Of a stretch of DNA of 64,000 nucleotides, positions 10,700 to 22,100 are shown in pieces (within the stretch, counting starts at the first letter, position 1; each line of letters starts with the position of its first letter). The translations under genes and the position numbers were made by a program. Where the stretch lies: positions 698,727 to 762,726 of the forward strand of contig NC_091293.1 of the NCBI RefSeq assembly GCF_038502225.1, in the 5' to 3' direction. This stretch comes from Cherax quadricarinatus. Taxonomy: Eukaryota; Arthropoda; Malacostraca; Decapoda; Parastacidae. The notes beneath the pieces were generated by a model that made no database searches, was not told the origin of the DNA, and was given only the letters and a program-made list of their open reading frames with translations.

Positions 10700-11102
10700 A
10701 AATATATTTTTTAATTTTCGTGAAATTAGCCAAATTGCAAATTTCTGACCACGTTATTGGGTAGTTAAAATCGGTAAATGGGCAGTTTCTTGCACTCAAT
10801 CGATAGAAAAAATGGAGTTCTAAAGAAATAGCTTTGAGTTTGGTTGGTTGGAACAATGGAATTAGCCGAAAATAGGCTCAAAATGGGCAGAATTGCCAAT
10901 TCGTAAATATCTCTGAGGTCGCTAAATTCGTGAGAGCGTAATTCCATCAGTTTTCCATCAAATTTTGTTCTTTTGGTGTCATTACAATCGGGAAAAGATT
11001 CTCTTATCATTTCATAAAGAAAAAATAATATTTTTTTTTTCGGAAATTTTGCGACACCAGGAGACACCTCAGGATTTGGGGTTGCGACAATCAAGGGGTT
11101 AA

Positions 11103-11985
11103 ATAAACTTAAAGCTTTCATTTGTATGGCCAATAGTGAACAGGGAGAATTGCACCGATTCATGTCCTCCATCCAGATATTTAAAATCTTTCCATATTTT
11201 CCATTCCTGGCTGGGAATTTATTTTCTTTTTCTCTTCAGCATTAAAATGAAATGATGTTAATTGAAGACTTACTGTATATGATAGTTACATTGTGAAAAC
11301 ACTCAGTGTTACTACCCTGCTGTATATTATAGTTACTGTATTTCATGGCTTATAAGATGCGACTTATGAGACTTTGCTTTAGTTTCAGTGGCTCGGCATC
11401 GCAATTTATAGGACACAGTGGTTTTTGAAGACATTTTATGGAAAAAACATGTGTGTAATAAGCTGCTATATGAAAGTTACATTGTGGGAACACTTATAGA
11501 CTGTGAAACAAGCTGTGGACCAGAATGAAAACTGCAGTGTTGCTGTAGAACTTGGCTTGGCTTACCTTCTCACAGAAATGTTAAAACAACTGATATACCT
11601 TTGATGAGTTTCAAGAGTCTTTCTACTCTTGGAGCTCGGCCATGGGCCAGGTTTGCCTGGTGCTAGCCTGATCAGTCAGGCCGTTGCTGCTGGTGGCCTG
11701 CTGCCCCACATATCCATCACAGCCTGGTTGATCTGGCACCTAATAGAATCTCCAACACTGACTGCAGAAGTGAAAAACTGTGCTAGACTGCCAGCGATGA
11801 TGGCGCCAGGCGATGCCAGGATAACACTGTAGCATAAATCTGCACAAGTGGTTCACAGAGCTGCACAGGACGTCAGGTGTTGCTTGCACGTTGAGGGACA
11901 ATGATACACCTGCACAACTCTTAAACACTGAGTGGCACTAACACTTGCTAGGGTGTGACATGAGAGAACAGTACTGCTCTGGCCT
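11103..11985. other. Non-coding intron sequence with one small LINE relic
   Basis: No gene, exon-like ORF or complete transposon is recognisable. It contains a short CR1-like relic (listed separately at 11636-11755). The rest looks like unique or very old intron sequence. Confidence 0.5.
11636..11755 (-). repeat. CR1-like LINE 3' relic
   Basis: Diverged match to the 3' coding end of the CR1-like LINE seen at 33406-34350 (CCAGG...GATCAG.CAGGC.GTTGCTGCTGG pattern). About 120 bp, heavily mutated. Confidence 0.5.
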
Positions 11986-13799
11986 TTCTGTTTTTTTTTT
12001 TTTTTTTTTTTTTTTTACAACAAGTCGGCCGTCTCCCACCGAGGCAGGGTGACCCAAAAAAGAAAGAAAATCCCCAAAAAGAAATACTTTCATCATCATT
12101 CAACACTTTCACCACACTCACACATTATCACTGTTTTTGCAGAGGTGCTCAGAATACAACAGTTTAGAAGCATACACATATAAAGATACACAACATATCC
12201 CTCCAAACTGCCAATATCCCAAACCCCTCCTTTAAAGTGCAGGCATTGTACTTCTCATTTCCAGGACTCAAGTCCGACTATATGAAAATAACCGGTTTCC
12301 CTGAATCCCTTCACTAAATATTACCCTGCTCACACTCCAACAGATCGTCAGGTCCCAAGTACCATTCGTCTCCATTCACTCCTATCTAACACGCTCACAC
12401 ACGCTTGCTGGAAGTCCAAGCCCCTTGCCCACAAAACCTCCTTTACCCCCTCTCTCCAACCCTTTCGAGGACGACCCCTACCCCGCCTTCCTTCCCCTAT
12501 AGATTTATATACTTTCCATGTCATTCTACTTTGACCCATTCTCTCTAAATGACCAAACCACCTCAACAACCCCTCTTCTGCACTCTGACTAATACTTTTA
12601 TTAACTCCACACCTTTTCCTAATTTCCACACTCCGAATTTTCTGCATAATATTTACACCACACATTGCCCTTAAACAGGACATCTCCACTGCCTCCAACC
12701 GTCTCTCGCTGCTGCATTTACAACCCAAGCTTCACACCCATATAAGAGTGTTGGTACTACTATACTTTCATACATTCCCTTCTTTGCCTCCATAGATAAC
12801 GTTTTTTGACTCCACATATACCTCAACGCACCACTCACCTTTTTTCCCTCATCAATTCTATGATTAACCTCATCCTTCATAAATCCATCTGCTGACACGT
12901 CAACTCCCAAGTATCTGAAAACATTCACTTCTTCCATACTCCTCCTCCCCAATTTGATATCCAATTTTTCTTTATCTAAATCATTTGATACCCTCATCAC
13001 CTTACTCTTTTCTATGTTCACTTTCAACTTTCTACCTTTACACACATTCCCAAACTCATCCACTAACCTTTGCAATTTTTCTTTAGAATCTCCCATAAGC
13101 ACAGTATCATCAGCAAAAAGTAACTGTGTCAATTCCCATTTTGAATTTGATTCCTCAAAATTTAATCCCACCCCTCTCCCGAACACCCTAGCATTTACTT
13201 CCTTTACAACCCCATCTATAAATATATTAAACAACCATGGTGACATTACACATCCCTGTCTAAGACCTACTTTTACCGGGAAGTAATCTCCCTCTCTTCT
13301 ACACACCCTAACCTGAGCGTCACTATCCTCATAAAAACTCTTTACAGCATTTAATAACTTACCACCTATTCCATATACTACTTGCAACATCTGCCACAAT
13401 GCTCCTCTATCCACTCTATCATATGCCTTTTCTAAATCCATAAATGCAATAAAAACTTCCCTACCTTTATCTAAATACTGTTCACATATATGCTTCAATG
13501 TAAACACTTGATCTACACATCCCCTACCCACTTTGAAACCTCTTTGCTCATCCGCAATCCTACATTCTGTCTTACCTCTAATTCTTTCAATTATAACCCT
13601 ACTGTACACTTTTCCTGGTATAATCAGTAAACTTGTTCCTCTGTAATTTTTAGTCTCTTTTGTCCCCTTTCCCTTTATATAAAGGGACTATACATGCTCT
13701 CCGCCAATCCCTAGGTACCTTCCCCTCTTTCATACATTTATTAAACAAAAGTACCAACCACTCCAACACTATATCCTCCCCTGCTTTTAATATTTCTGT
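11986..13799 (-). mobile_element. LINE-A copy 3: diverged subfamily, 5'-truncated
   Basis: Minus-strand LINE with a poly-T (A-tail on the minus strand) at 11991-12015, the family 3' tail (GGCCGTCTCCCACCGAGG), and reverse-transcriptase coding sequence up to about 13799, where it is truncated upstream of the KAAGIDG motif. It is more diverged than copies 2, 4 and 5, so it is probably older or from a sister subfamily. Confidence 0.88.
12348..13609 (-). pseudogene. LINE-A reverse transcriptase, 3' half, frameshifted
   Basis: Two overlapping minus-strand frames form one broken gene. 13609-12671 carries FMDLEKAYDRVDR, GLRQGCVMSPWLFN and LLFADDTVLMGD. 12728-12348 carries the tail LEAVEMSCLRAMCGVNIMQK, LRWFGHLERMGQSR and RGRGRPRKGWREGVKEVLW. 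The frameshift lies near 12700-12720. More family sequence in further frames extends to 13799. The endonuclease is missing. Confidence 0.87.
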
Positions 13800-14039
13800 C
13801 ATACACACTGTATAATACACACTGCCTGAGAGGTCAGACTTACAGTTCTAGAACTTGCAAGGAAGATGCAACAGGTGTTCTATACAGTGGTTGTGTGCTT
13901 GTAAGTGGTGGATCACATCAACTTGTGTTTGTACAGCACCTGCTGTACTATATTTCAGTAATACTAATTGAACATATTCAGTAATGATGCTGTAATAAAA
14001 TATTCATCAAGTGTACAATTTGTAAACTTTTTATTCTAG

Positions 14040-14180
14040 GAAATGATTGATCTTCACAGGAGTGATCCTGAGAAACATAAGCTGAAGGGGGTGTTGTTGT
14101 ACGGTCCTCCAGGCTGCTCCAAGACTATGTTTGTACGAGCTCTAGTACATGAAACTGGCTTTACTTTCTTCCCACTCAAG
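14040..14180 (+). CDS. AAA+ ATPase exon (Walker A), AFG2/SPATA5-like
   Basis: A 47-codon exon bounded by a pyrimidine-rich acceptor (TTTTTATTCTAG, AG at 14038-14039) and a strong donor (CTCAAG|GTATGT, GT at 14181), phase 0 on both sides. It encodes an AAA+ nucleotide-binding segment with [13 protein letters not shown] as Walker A. The form GCSKT rather than GTGKT is typical of the AFG2/SPATA5 branch, hexameric ATPases that act in ribosome maturation. [16 protein letters not shown] follows and leads into the segment encoded at 44156. No start codon or N-terminus is in the window. SPATA5L1/AFG2B is the main alternative assignment. This is host sequence; everything around it is intron. Confidence 0.92.
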
Positions 14181-14802
14181 GTATGTTTTTTGACTTTCTT
14201 CCCGGTCAAGGTATGTTGTCCTAAGTTTCTTCCCACACAAGGAAGTAGAATTTAATTTCTTTACACACAAGGTATGTTGTGTTTCTTGACACACACAAGG
14301 TCGCAAGGTACATTGTGTTTCTCGACACACACAAGGTATATTGTGTTTCTTGACACACACAAGGTACGTTGTGTTTTTTGACACACACAAGGTACATACA
14401 CAAATAACCCACACATAAAAGAGAGAAGCTTACGACGACGTTTCGGTCCGACTTGGACCATTGACAAAGTCACACAGTGTGACTTTGTCAATGGTCCAAG
14501 TCGGACCGAAACGTCGTCGTAAGCTTCTCTCTTTTATGTGCGGGTTATTTATGTATCGTTCCAGTCACGGTATTGTGCCTTTTTGTTATTTACACAAGGT
14601 ACATTGTTTCTTGACACACACAAGGTACGTTGTGTTTCTTGACACACACAAGGTACGTTGTGTTTCTCAACACGCACAAGATATGTTGTGTTTCTCAACA
14701 CGCACAAGGTACATTGTGTTTCTTGACACACACACACAAGGTATGTTGTGTTTCTTGACACACACACACAAGGTATGTTGTGTTTCTTGACACACTTTGA
14801 GA
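14160..14802 (+). repeat. Minisatellite built from the exon's 3' end and splice donor
   Basis: About 15 units of 27-31 bp follow the exon. The first unit is the exon end itself (TTTCTTCCCACTCAAG|GTATGT). The second (14181-14210) is a near copy ending CCGGTCAAG|GTATGT. Later units drift to TTTCTTGACACACACAAGGTA. Most keep AAGGTA plus T or C, a good donor consensus. A foldback sequence (14401-14550) has inserted into the array. Using the second donor would add exactly 30 nt (10 codons, no stop) in frame; further extension meets a stop at 14253. Confidence 0.85.
14401..14550. repeat. Foldback (inverted-repeat) element inside the minisatellite
   Basis: Near-perfect inverted repeat centred on 14476 (GTCACAC-A-GTGTGAC) with arms of about 74 bp and roughly one mismatch. 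The arms contain GTTTCGGTCCGACTTGGACC and its reverse complement. It separates minisatellite units, so it inserted after the array formed. No coding capacity. Confidence 0.85.
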
Positions 14803-15004
14803 AAGACTACCACACCAGCAGTCGACTCTCACTCATATCCTTGAAGATACTTCTGTGTAGCAGTGTATGTTCAGTGTCACAGTTACATTACTCAGGTATC
14901 TGTATTACCATAGTAATACACACGATGAAAATTATATATACCAGTATGTAATAAGAATACCATAGTAATACACACTAAAAATGTAATGTGTATCACATAG
15001 ATAA
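14803..15004. other. Intron, nothing recognised
   Basis: About 200 bp of AT-rich intron with short repeats of CATAGTAATACACA. No feature supported. Confidence 0.4.
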
Positions 15005-15295
15005 CTGGTTCAGGGAACTGACAAGTTGATGAATTAGACACATGTGCAACACTTCTGTATCTTTACTGTGGAAATGTTTTGGCAACCAGTGGCTTTCTCA
15101 GTCCAATACACAGAAGAATGGTTGAAGATCAGAAGGAGTGTGTGTGGTAGTCAGTCCCTCAGTTTTATCAGTATTGATGGACTAATCACATTGGCTCCAG
15201 GGGAAGGGACTGATCACCTCCAACTCCTGATCTTCAACCATTCTTCTCTGTACTGGACTGAGGAAGCCACTGGTTGATGAAATATTTCTGTATCC
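15005..15295. repeat. Foldback MITE, family as at 26400-26698 (diverged copy)
   Basis: Shares GGTTCAG.GAAC.GACA.GTTG and GAATTAGACACATGTGCAAC with the copy in the piggyBac transposase gene. Its arms pair as AGAAGAATGGTTGAAGATCAG with CTGATCTTCAACCATTCTTCT, separated by about 110 bp. The right end is cut off by the LINE fragment at 15297. Confidence 0.75.
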
Positions 15296-15296
15296 C

Positions 15297-15525
15297 AGCA
15301 TACATAAGGGTGATTACCAATAGACCCCTGGCTGTCTCCAAGAATGTGCTGGACAGGCACCTAAAGTCAGTACCTGACCTGCCGGGCTGTGGGTCGTATG
15401 TTGGTTTATATGCAGCCAGCAGTAACAGCCTGGTTGATCAGGCCCTGATCCACCATGAGGCCTGGTCATGGACTGGGCCCCGGGGGCGTTGATCCCTGAA
15501 ACACCCCCTAGGTAGGTATACGTAA
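15297..15525 (+). repeat. CR1-like LINE 3' end
   Basis: About 230 bp matching the 3' end of the CR1-like family at 33.4 and 46.3 kb: the last codons (KSVPDLPGCGSYVGL type peptide), the AACAGCCTGGTTGATCAGGC block, and a tail ending CTAGGTAGGTATAC. Strongly 5'-truncated. Confidence 0.75.
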
Positions 15526-15582
15526 ATGTTGTATCATGTAATAATATTTGCACCAGAAAATGTAATTGACATATGTATCTTC

Positions 15583-15705
15583 TTTCAGTGCACCGGCCGT
15601 ATTCCACCGAGGCGGGGTGGCCCAAAAGAAAAAACGAAAGTTCCTCCTTTTACATTTAGTAATATATACAGGAGAAGGTGTTACTATTCCCTTGCTCCTG
15701 GCATT
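15583..15705 (-). repeat. Short LINE-A derivative (5' and 3' ends only), minus
   Basis: Carries the LINE-A type tail (GGCCGTATTCCACCGAGGCG) next to the family 5' leader block (ACAGGAGAAGG.GTTACTA..CC.TTGCTCC) with no coding sequence between. It is the same arrangement as the elements at 43.9 and 45.2 kb. Confidence 0.65.
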
Positions 15706-15737
15706 GTAATTGACATATATGTACAGTTAATCAGTTA

Positions 15738-16148
15738 CAGTAGGGTCCCACTTTAATGGCAGGTTAGGCTCCAGGCTACCGCCGTAAAGCGGAAATCGTA
15801 GTAAAGTGGAACACCCTTTTTTTCCACTTATAAATGCATATAAATACTAGATAACAAGTTTACACTAACATATATTAAGTTAGCAATAGAACTAGGCATT
15901 AAAAAAACAATAAAAAGTAAAATACACATATAGTACACTCGTTACTTACCTTAAAATATTTGTAGTCTAAATCTAGGGTGAGATGACTAGTATTTATTGT
16001 AACAAATCAAGTGTGGTATGTATGGTAGCCAGCCAGGCTACCATACCAGGCCACCCCACCCACACAATATTCTATGACATTTAAGCATCCCAGGGCGATA
16101 AAATGCATATACAGTTCTCTCATTACTTACCTTAAAATATTTGTAGTC
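15738..16148. mobile_element. Left end of a Tigger-like element; possible partner end at 40079
   Basis: Starts CAGTAGGGTCCCACTTTAA after TA (15736-15737). The reverse complement of the sequence ending at 40079 is CAGTAGGGCCCCACTTTAA, 18 of 19 bases identical and also next to TA. Both ends continue with GCCGTAAAGCG-like motifs. They may be the two ends of one element now spread over 24 kb by nested insertions, or two separate relics. No transposase is recognisable. The segment contains two copies of a CTTACCTTAAAATATTTG motif about 165 bp apart. Confidence 0.5.
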
Positions 16149-17149
16149 TTAACCCTTTGACTGTTTCGGTTGTATATATACGTCCTATGAGCCGCCAGGT
16201 TTGATGTATACAGTGGACCCTCGCCTAACGATATTAATCCGTTCCTGAGAGCTCAACGTTAAGCAAAATTATCGTTAGCCGAATTAATTTTCCCCATAAG
16301 AAATAATGGAAATCAAATTAATGCGTTCCTGACACCCCAAAGTATGAAAAACAAAAATTTTACCACCTGAAATATTAATTTTAATACACACAAACTGAAG
16401 AAGACATGTATAATTACATGACACTTAGATTTATTGAAGATCTGGTGATGATTGATGGGATGGGAGGAGGGGAGTGTGTGGATGGTGTTAATGTTTAGAA
16501 GGGGAATCCCATTCCATTAGGACTTGAGGTGACAAGTCCTTTTCCGGGGTTACTTCCCTTCTTCTTTTAATGCTTTGACTGTCAAGGTCGTATTTATACG
16601 ACTTACGAGGTACCGTGTTTGATGTATATACAGGTCTCCCTCAACATTCGCGAGGGTTAGGGGATCAAGAGCCTCGCGAATGTTGAAAAACCGTGAATGT
16701 TTGGTGCCCCAATATATTGTAGGGAAATATAATACAATACTGCTTCCTTAACTTGTTGAACCGTGAACAACCATAAAATACATGAAAACGTCATAAACTG
16801 TACTAAAAATATACATGTTATGCTTTAATAACATGTATGTTATTAAATACCACGGACTCCGCCATTGCCTCCACCAATGCCTCCACCACTTCCCCAACCA
16901 CTGCCAGTCCCTACTACCCTCCCTCCGACCCCCGCAACTGGCAGCCAGCCCTCCCACCACTCAGTGTGGTGAGTGTTTTGTTTGTTCATTATTTGCTATT
17001 AAACTTCAGTATAAATAATGCAAACCCATCCATGACTGCATATTGGAATGGCTATTCGGACAGGTATTGGACGGTGACATCATGTGTTTACTCTTGAACA
17101 CAGCAAAGAATCAAGCATTTCTGCTACTGCTAATAATAACAATAGTAAA

Positions 17150-17184
<35 letters not shown>

Positions 17185-17409
17185 GATATAATTGAAGAAG
17201 GAAATTGTACAAAAATACGAGGGAGTGGTTGACACATCGTCAGTGTGGCTTTGTTTATGTTGGAGTGAGCATTAGTCTCCGTGCTCTTCCAAACATTTCA
17301 CAATAATTCTGCAGTTGAGGCAGTGGTATTTAATAACATATATGTTATAAATAATAATAGTACACATTAATAACATGTATTATTATTATTAATAACATGT
17401 ATGTTATTA

Positions 17410-18900
17410 AATACCACTGCCTCAACCACTGCCTCAATCGCTTCCTCAACAGCTGCCTCACCCACTGCCTCAATTGCTGCCTCAACAGCAGCCTCACCCA
17501 CTGCCTCAATCGCTGCCTCAACCACTGCATCAATCGCTGCCTCAACAGCTGCCTCAACCACTGCCTCAATCGCTGCCTTAACAGCTGCCTCAACCACTGC
17601 ATCGATTGCTTCCTCAACAGCTGCCTGACCCACTGCCTCAATCGCTGCCTCACCCACTGCCTCAACAGCTGCCTCAACCACTGCCTCAATTGCTGCCTCA
17701 ACAGCTGCCTCACCCACTGCCTCAATCGCTGCCTCAACAGCTGCCTCAACCACTGCCTCAATCGCTGCCTCAACAGCTGCCTCACCCACTGCCTCAATCA
17801 CTGCCTCAACAGCTGCCTCACCCACTGCCTCAATCGCTGCCTCAACAGCTGTCTCACCCACTGCCTCAATCGCTGCCTCAACAGCTGCCTCAATCGCTGC
17901 CTCAACAGCTGCCTCAATCGCTGCCTCAACAGCTGCCTCACCCACTGCCTCAATTGCTGCCTCAACAGCTGCCTCAACCACTGCCTCAACAGCAGCCTCA
18001 CCCACTGCCTCAACCACTGCCTCAATCGCTGCCTCAACAGCTGCCTCACCCACTGCCTCAATCGCTGCCTCAACAGCTGCCTCAACCACTGCCTCAATCG
18101 CTGCCTCAACAGCTGCCTCACCTACTGCCTCAATCGCTGCCTCAACAGCTGCCTCACCCACTGCCTCAATCGCTGCCTCAACAGCTGTCTCACCCACTGC
18201 CTCAATCGCTGCCTCAACAGCTGCCTCAATAGCTGCCTCAACAGCTGCCTCAATCGCTGCCTCAACAGCTGCCTCACCCACTGCCTCAATTGCTGCCTCA
18301 ACAGCTGCCTCAACCACTGCCTCAACAGCAGCCTCACCCACTGCCTCAATCGCTGCCTCAACCACTGCCTCAATCGCTGCCTCAACAGCTGCCTCAACCA
18401 CTGCCTCAATCGCTGCCTCAACAGCTGCCTCAACCACTGCCTCAATCGCTGCCTCAACAGCTGCCTCACCCACTGCCTCAATCGCTGCCTCAGCAGCTGT
18501 CTCACCCACTGCCTCAATCGCTGCCTCAACAGCTGCCTCAATCGCTGCCTCAACAGCTGCCTCAATTGCTGCCTCAACAGCTGCCTCAACCACTGCCTCA
18601 ATCGCTGCCTCAACAGCAGCCTCACCCACTGCCTCAATCGCTGCCTCAACCACTGCCTCAATCGCTGCCTCAACAGCTGCCTCAACCACTGCCTCAATCG
18701 CTGCCTCAACAGCTGCCTCACCCACTGCCTCAATCGCTGCCTCAACAGCTGCCTCAACCACTGCCTCACCCACTGCCTCAATCGCTGCCTCAACAGCTGC
18801 CTCACCCACTGCCTCAATCGCTGCCTCACCCACTGCCTCAATCGCTGCCTCAATCGCTGCCTCAACCACTGCCTCAATCGCTGCCTCAACAGCTGCCTCT
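17410..18900. repeat. 12-bp minisatellite with higher-order structure (about 124 units)
   Basis: Almost every unit is one of four 12-mers: CCTCAACAGCTG, CCTCAATCGCTG, CCTCACCCACTG and CCTCAACCACTG. They run in recurring orders (for example AACAGCTG, then CCCACTG or ACCACTG, then ATCGCTG), giving 36-bp and longer higher-order periods. Because 12 is divisible by three and the variants avoid stops, long ORFs appear in several frames on both strands (for instance 533 codons of an AVEAAIEA repeat on the minus strand). These are not credible genes: no unique domain, no non-repeat flank. Earlier-looking 12-mers of the same kind sit in the left arm at 16860-16910. Confidence 0.93.
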
Positions 18901-19062
18901 ACCACTCCAGTCGCACTCAATCTACAAGCACCAAACAATGAATTATTGTGAAATGTTTGGAAGAGCACGGAGACTAATGCTCACTACAGCATAAACAAAG
19001 CCACACTGACCATGTGTCAACCACTCCCTCGTATTTTTGTACAACTTCCTTCAATTATATCG

Positions 19063-19063
<1 letters not shown>

Positions 19064-19115
<52 letters not shown>

Positions 19116-22100
19116 TTTTTTTTTTTTATTATCACACCGGCCGATTCCCACCAAGGCAGGGTGGCCCGAAAAAGAAAAACTTTCACCATCATTCACTCCA
19201 TCACTGTCTTGCCAGAAGGGTGCTTTACACTACAGTTTTTAAACTGCAACATTAACACCCCTCCTTCAGAGTGCAGGCACTGTACTTCCCATCTCCAGGA
19301 CTCAAGTCCGGCCTGCCGGTTTCCCTGAATCCCTTCATAAATGTTACTTTGCTCACACTCCAACAGCACGTCAAGTATTAAAAACCATTTGTCTCCATTC
19401 ACTCCTATCAAACACGCTCACGCATGCCTGCTGGAAGTCCAAGCCCCTCGCACACAAAACCTCCTTTACCCCCTCCCTCCAACCCTTCCTAGGCCGACCC
19501 CTACCCCGCCTTCCTTCCACTACAGACTGATACACTCTTGAAGTCATTCTGTTTCGCTCCATTCTCTCTACATGTCCGAACCACCTCAACAACCCTTCCT
19601 CAGCCCTCTGGACAACAGTTTTGGTAATCCCGCACCTCCTCCTAACTTCCAAACTACGAATTCTCTGCATTATATTCACACCACACATTGCCCTCAGACA
19701 TGACATCTCCACTGCCTCCAGCCTTCTCCTCGCTGCAACATTCATCACCCACACTTCACACCCATATAAGAGCGTTGGTAAAACTATACTCTCATACATT
19801 CCCCTCTTTGCCTCCAAGGACAAAGTTCTTTGTCTCCACAGACTCCTAAGTGCACCACTCACTCTTTTTCCCTCATCAATTCTATGATTCACCTCATCTT
19901 TCATAGACCCATCCGCTGACACGTCCACTCCCAAATATCTGAATACGTTCACCTCCTCCATACTCTCTCCCTCCAATCTGATATTCAATCTTTCATCACC
20001 TAATCTTTTTGTTATCCTCATAACCTTACTCTTTCCTGTATTCACCTTTAATTTTCTTCTTTTGCACACCCTACCAAATTCATCCACCAATCTCTGCAAC
20101 TTCTCTTCAGAATCTCCCAAGAGCACAGTGTCATCAGCAAAGAGCAGCTGTGACAACTCCCACTTTGTGTGTGATTCTTTATCTTTTAACTCCACGCCTC
20201 TTGCCAAGACCCTCGCATTTACTTCTCTTACAACCCCATCTATAAATATATTAAACAACCACGGTGACATCACACATCCTTGTCTAAGGCCTACTTTTAC
20301 TGGGAAAAAATTTCCCTCTTTCCTACATACTCTAACTTGAGCCTCACTATCCTCGTAAAAACTCTTCACTGCTTTCAGTAACCTACCTCCTACACCATAC
20401 ACTTGCAACATCTGCCACATTGCCCCCCTATCCACCCTGTCATACGCCTTTTCCAAATCCATAAATGCCACAAAGACCTCTTTAGCCTTATCTAAATACT
20501 GTTCACTTATATGTTTCACTGTAAACACCTGGTCCACACACCCCCTACCTTTCCTAAAGCCTCCTTGTTCATCTGCTATCCTATTCTCCGTCTTACTCTT
20601 AATTCTTTCAATTATAACTCTACCATACACTTTACCAGGTACACTCAACAGACTTATCCCCCTATAATTTTTGCACTCTCTTTTATCCCCTTTGCCTTTA
20701 TACAAAGGAACTATGCATGCTCTCTGCCAATCCCTAGGTACCTTACCCTCTTCCATACATTTATTAAATAATTGCACCAACCACTCCAAAACGATATCCC
20801 CACCTGCTTTTAACATTTCTATCTTTATCCCATCAATCCCGGCTGCCTTACCCCCTTTCATTTTACCTACTGCCTCACGAACTTCCCCCACACTCACATC
20901 TGGCTCTTCCTCACTCCTACAAGATGTTATTCCTCCTTGCCCTATACACGAAATCACAGCTTCCCTATCTTCATCAACATTTAACAATTCCTCAAAATAT
21001 TCCTTCCATCTTCCCAATACCTCTAACTCTCCATTTAATAACTCTCCTCTCCTATTTTTAACTGACAAATCCATTTGTTCTCTAGGCTTTCTTAACTTGT
21101 TAATCTCACTCCAAAACTTTTTCTTATTTTCAACAAAATTTGTTGATAACATCTCACCCACTCTCTCATTTGCTCTCTTTTTACATTGCTTCACCACTCT
21201 CTTAACTTCTCTCTTTTTCTCCATATACTCTTCCCTCCTTGCATCACTTCTACTTTGTAAAAACTTCTCATATGCTAACTTTTTCTCCCTTACTACTCTC
21301 TTTACATCATCATTCCACCAATCGCTCCTCTTCCCTCCTGCACCCACTTTCCTGTAACCACAAACTTCTGCTGAACACTCTAACACTACATTTTTAAACC
21401 TACCCCATACCTCTTCGACCCCATTGCCTATGCTCTCATTAGCCCATCTATCCTCCAATAGCTGTTTATATCTTACCCTAACTGCCTCCTCTTTTAGTTT
21501 ATAAACCTTCACCTCTCTCTTCCCTGATGCTTCTATTCTCCTTGTATCCCATCTACCTTTTACTCTCAGTGTAGCTACAACTAGAAAGTGATCTGATATA
21601 TCTGTGGCCCCTCTATAAACATGTACATCCTGAAGTCTACTCAACAGTCTTTTATCTACCAATACATAATCCAACAAACTACTGTCATTTCGCCCTACAT
21701 CATATCGTGTATACTTATTTATCCTCTTTTTCTTAAAATATGTATTACCTATAACTAAACCCCTTTCTATACAAAGTTCAATCAAAGGGCTCCCATTATC
21801 ATTTACACCTGGCACCCCAAACTTACCTACCACACCCTCTCTAAAAGTTTCTCCTACTTTAGCATTCAAGTCCCCTACCACAATTACTCTCTCACTTGGT
21901 TCAAAGGCTCCTATACATTCACTTAACATCTCCCAAAATCTCTCTCTCTCCTCTGCATTCCTCTCTTCTCCAGGTGCATACACGCTTATTATGACCCACT
22001 TCTCGCATCCAACCTTTACTTTAATCCACATAATTCTTGAATTTACACATTCATATTCTCTTTTCTCCTTCCATAACTGATCATTTAACATTACTGCTAC

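Larger units (their letters stand above)
5934..11098. mobile_element. PB-A: non-autonomous piggyBac-type element, TTAA-flanked, interrupted
   Basis: Flanked by TTAA at 5930-5933 and 11099-11102, the piggyBac target. Left end CCCTTTGACTGTTTCGG; right end ...CAATCAAGGGG. PB sequence lies at 5934-6070, 8897-9497 and about 10700-11098, and totals about 1.05 kb when insertions are removed, close to the uninterrupted copy PB-D (1,069 bp). It has no transposase. It holds Tigger-3 (6071-8896) and an unclassified 1.2-kb insert. A further block of about 95 bp at 5955-6050 (GACGTAAGTCAAACC type sequence) resembles the MITE at 32285-32597. Confidence 0.85.

Noticed and set aside
14261..14790. Cysteine-rich repeat ORFs
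   Set aside because: They are readings of the splice-donor minisatellite.
17367..18994. Long ORFs (up to 533 codons, AVEAAIEA, CLNSCLTH and LPQQLPQ type repeats) on both strands
   Set aside because: They follow from 12-bp repeats without stops in several frames; no unique domain or exon signals.
20671..21357. 228-codon plus-strand ORF (also its twin at 2981-3667, minus)
   Set aside because: Antisense shadow of the LINE-A reverse transcriptase; it appears wherever that LINE lies and has no domain.
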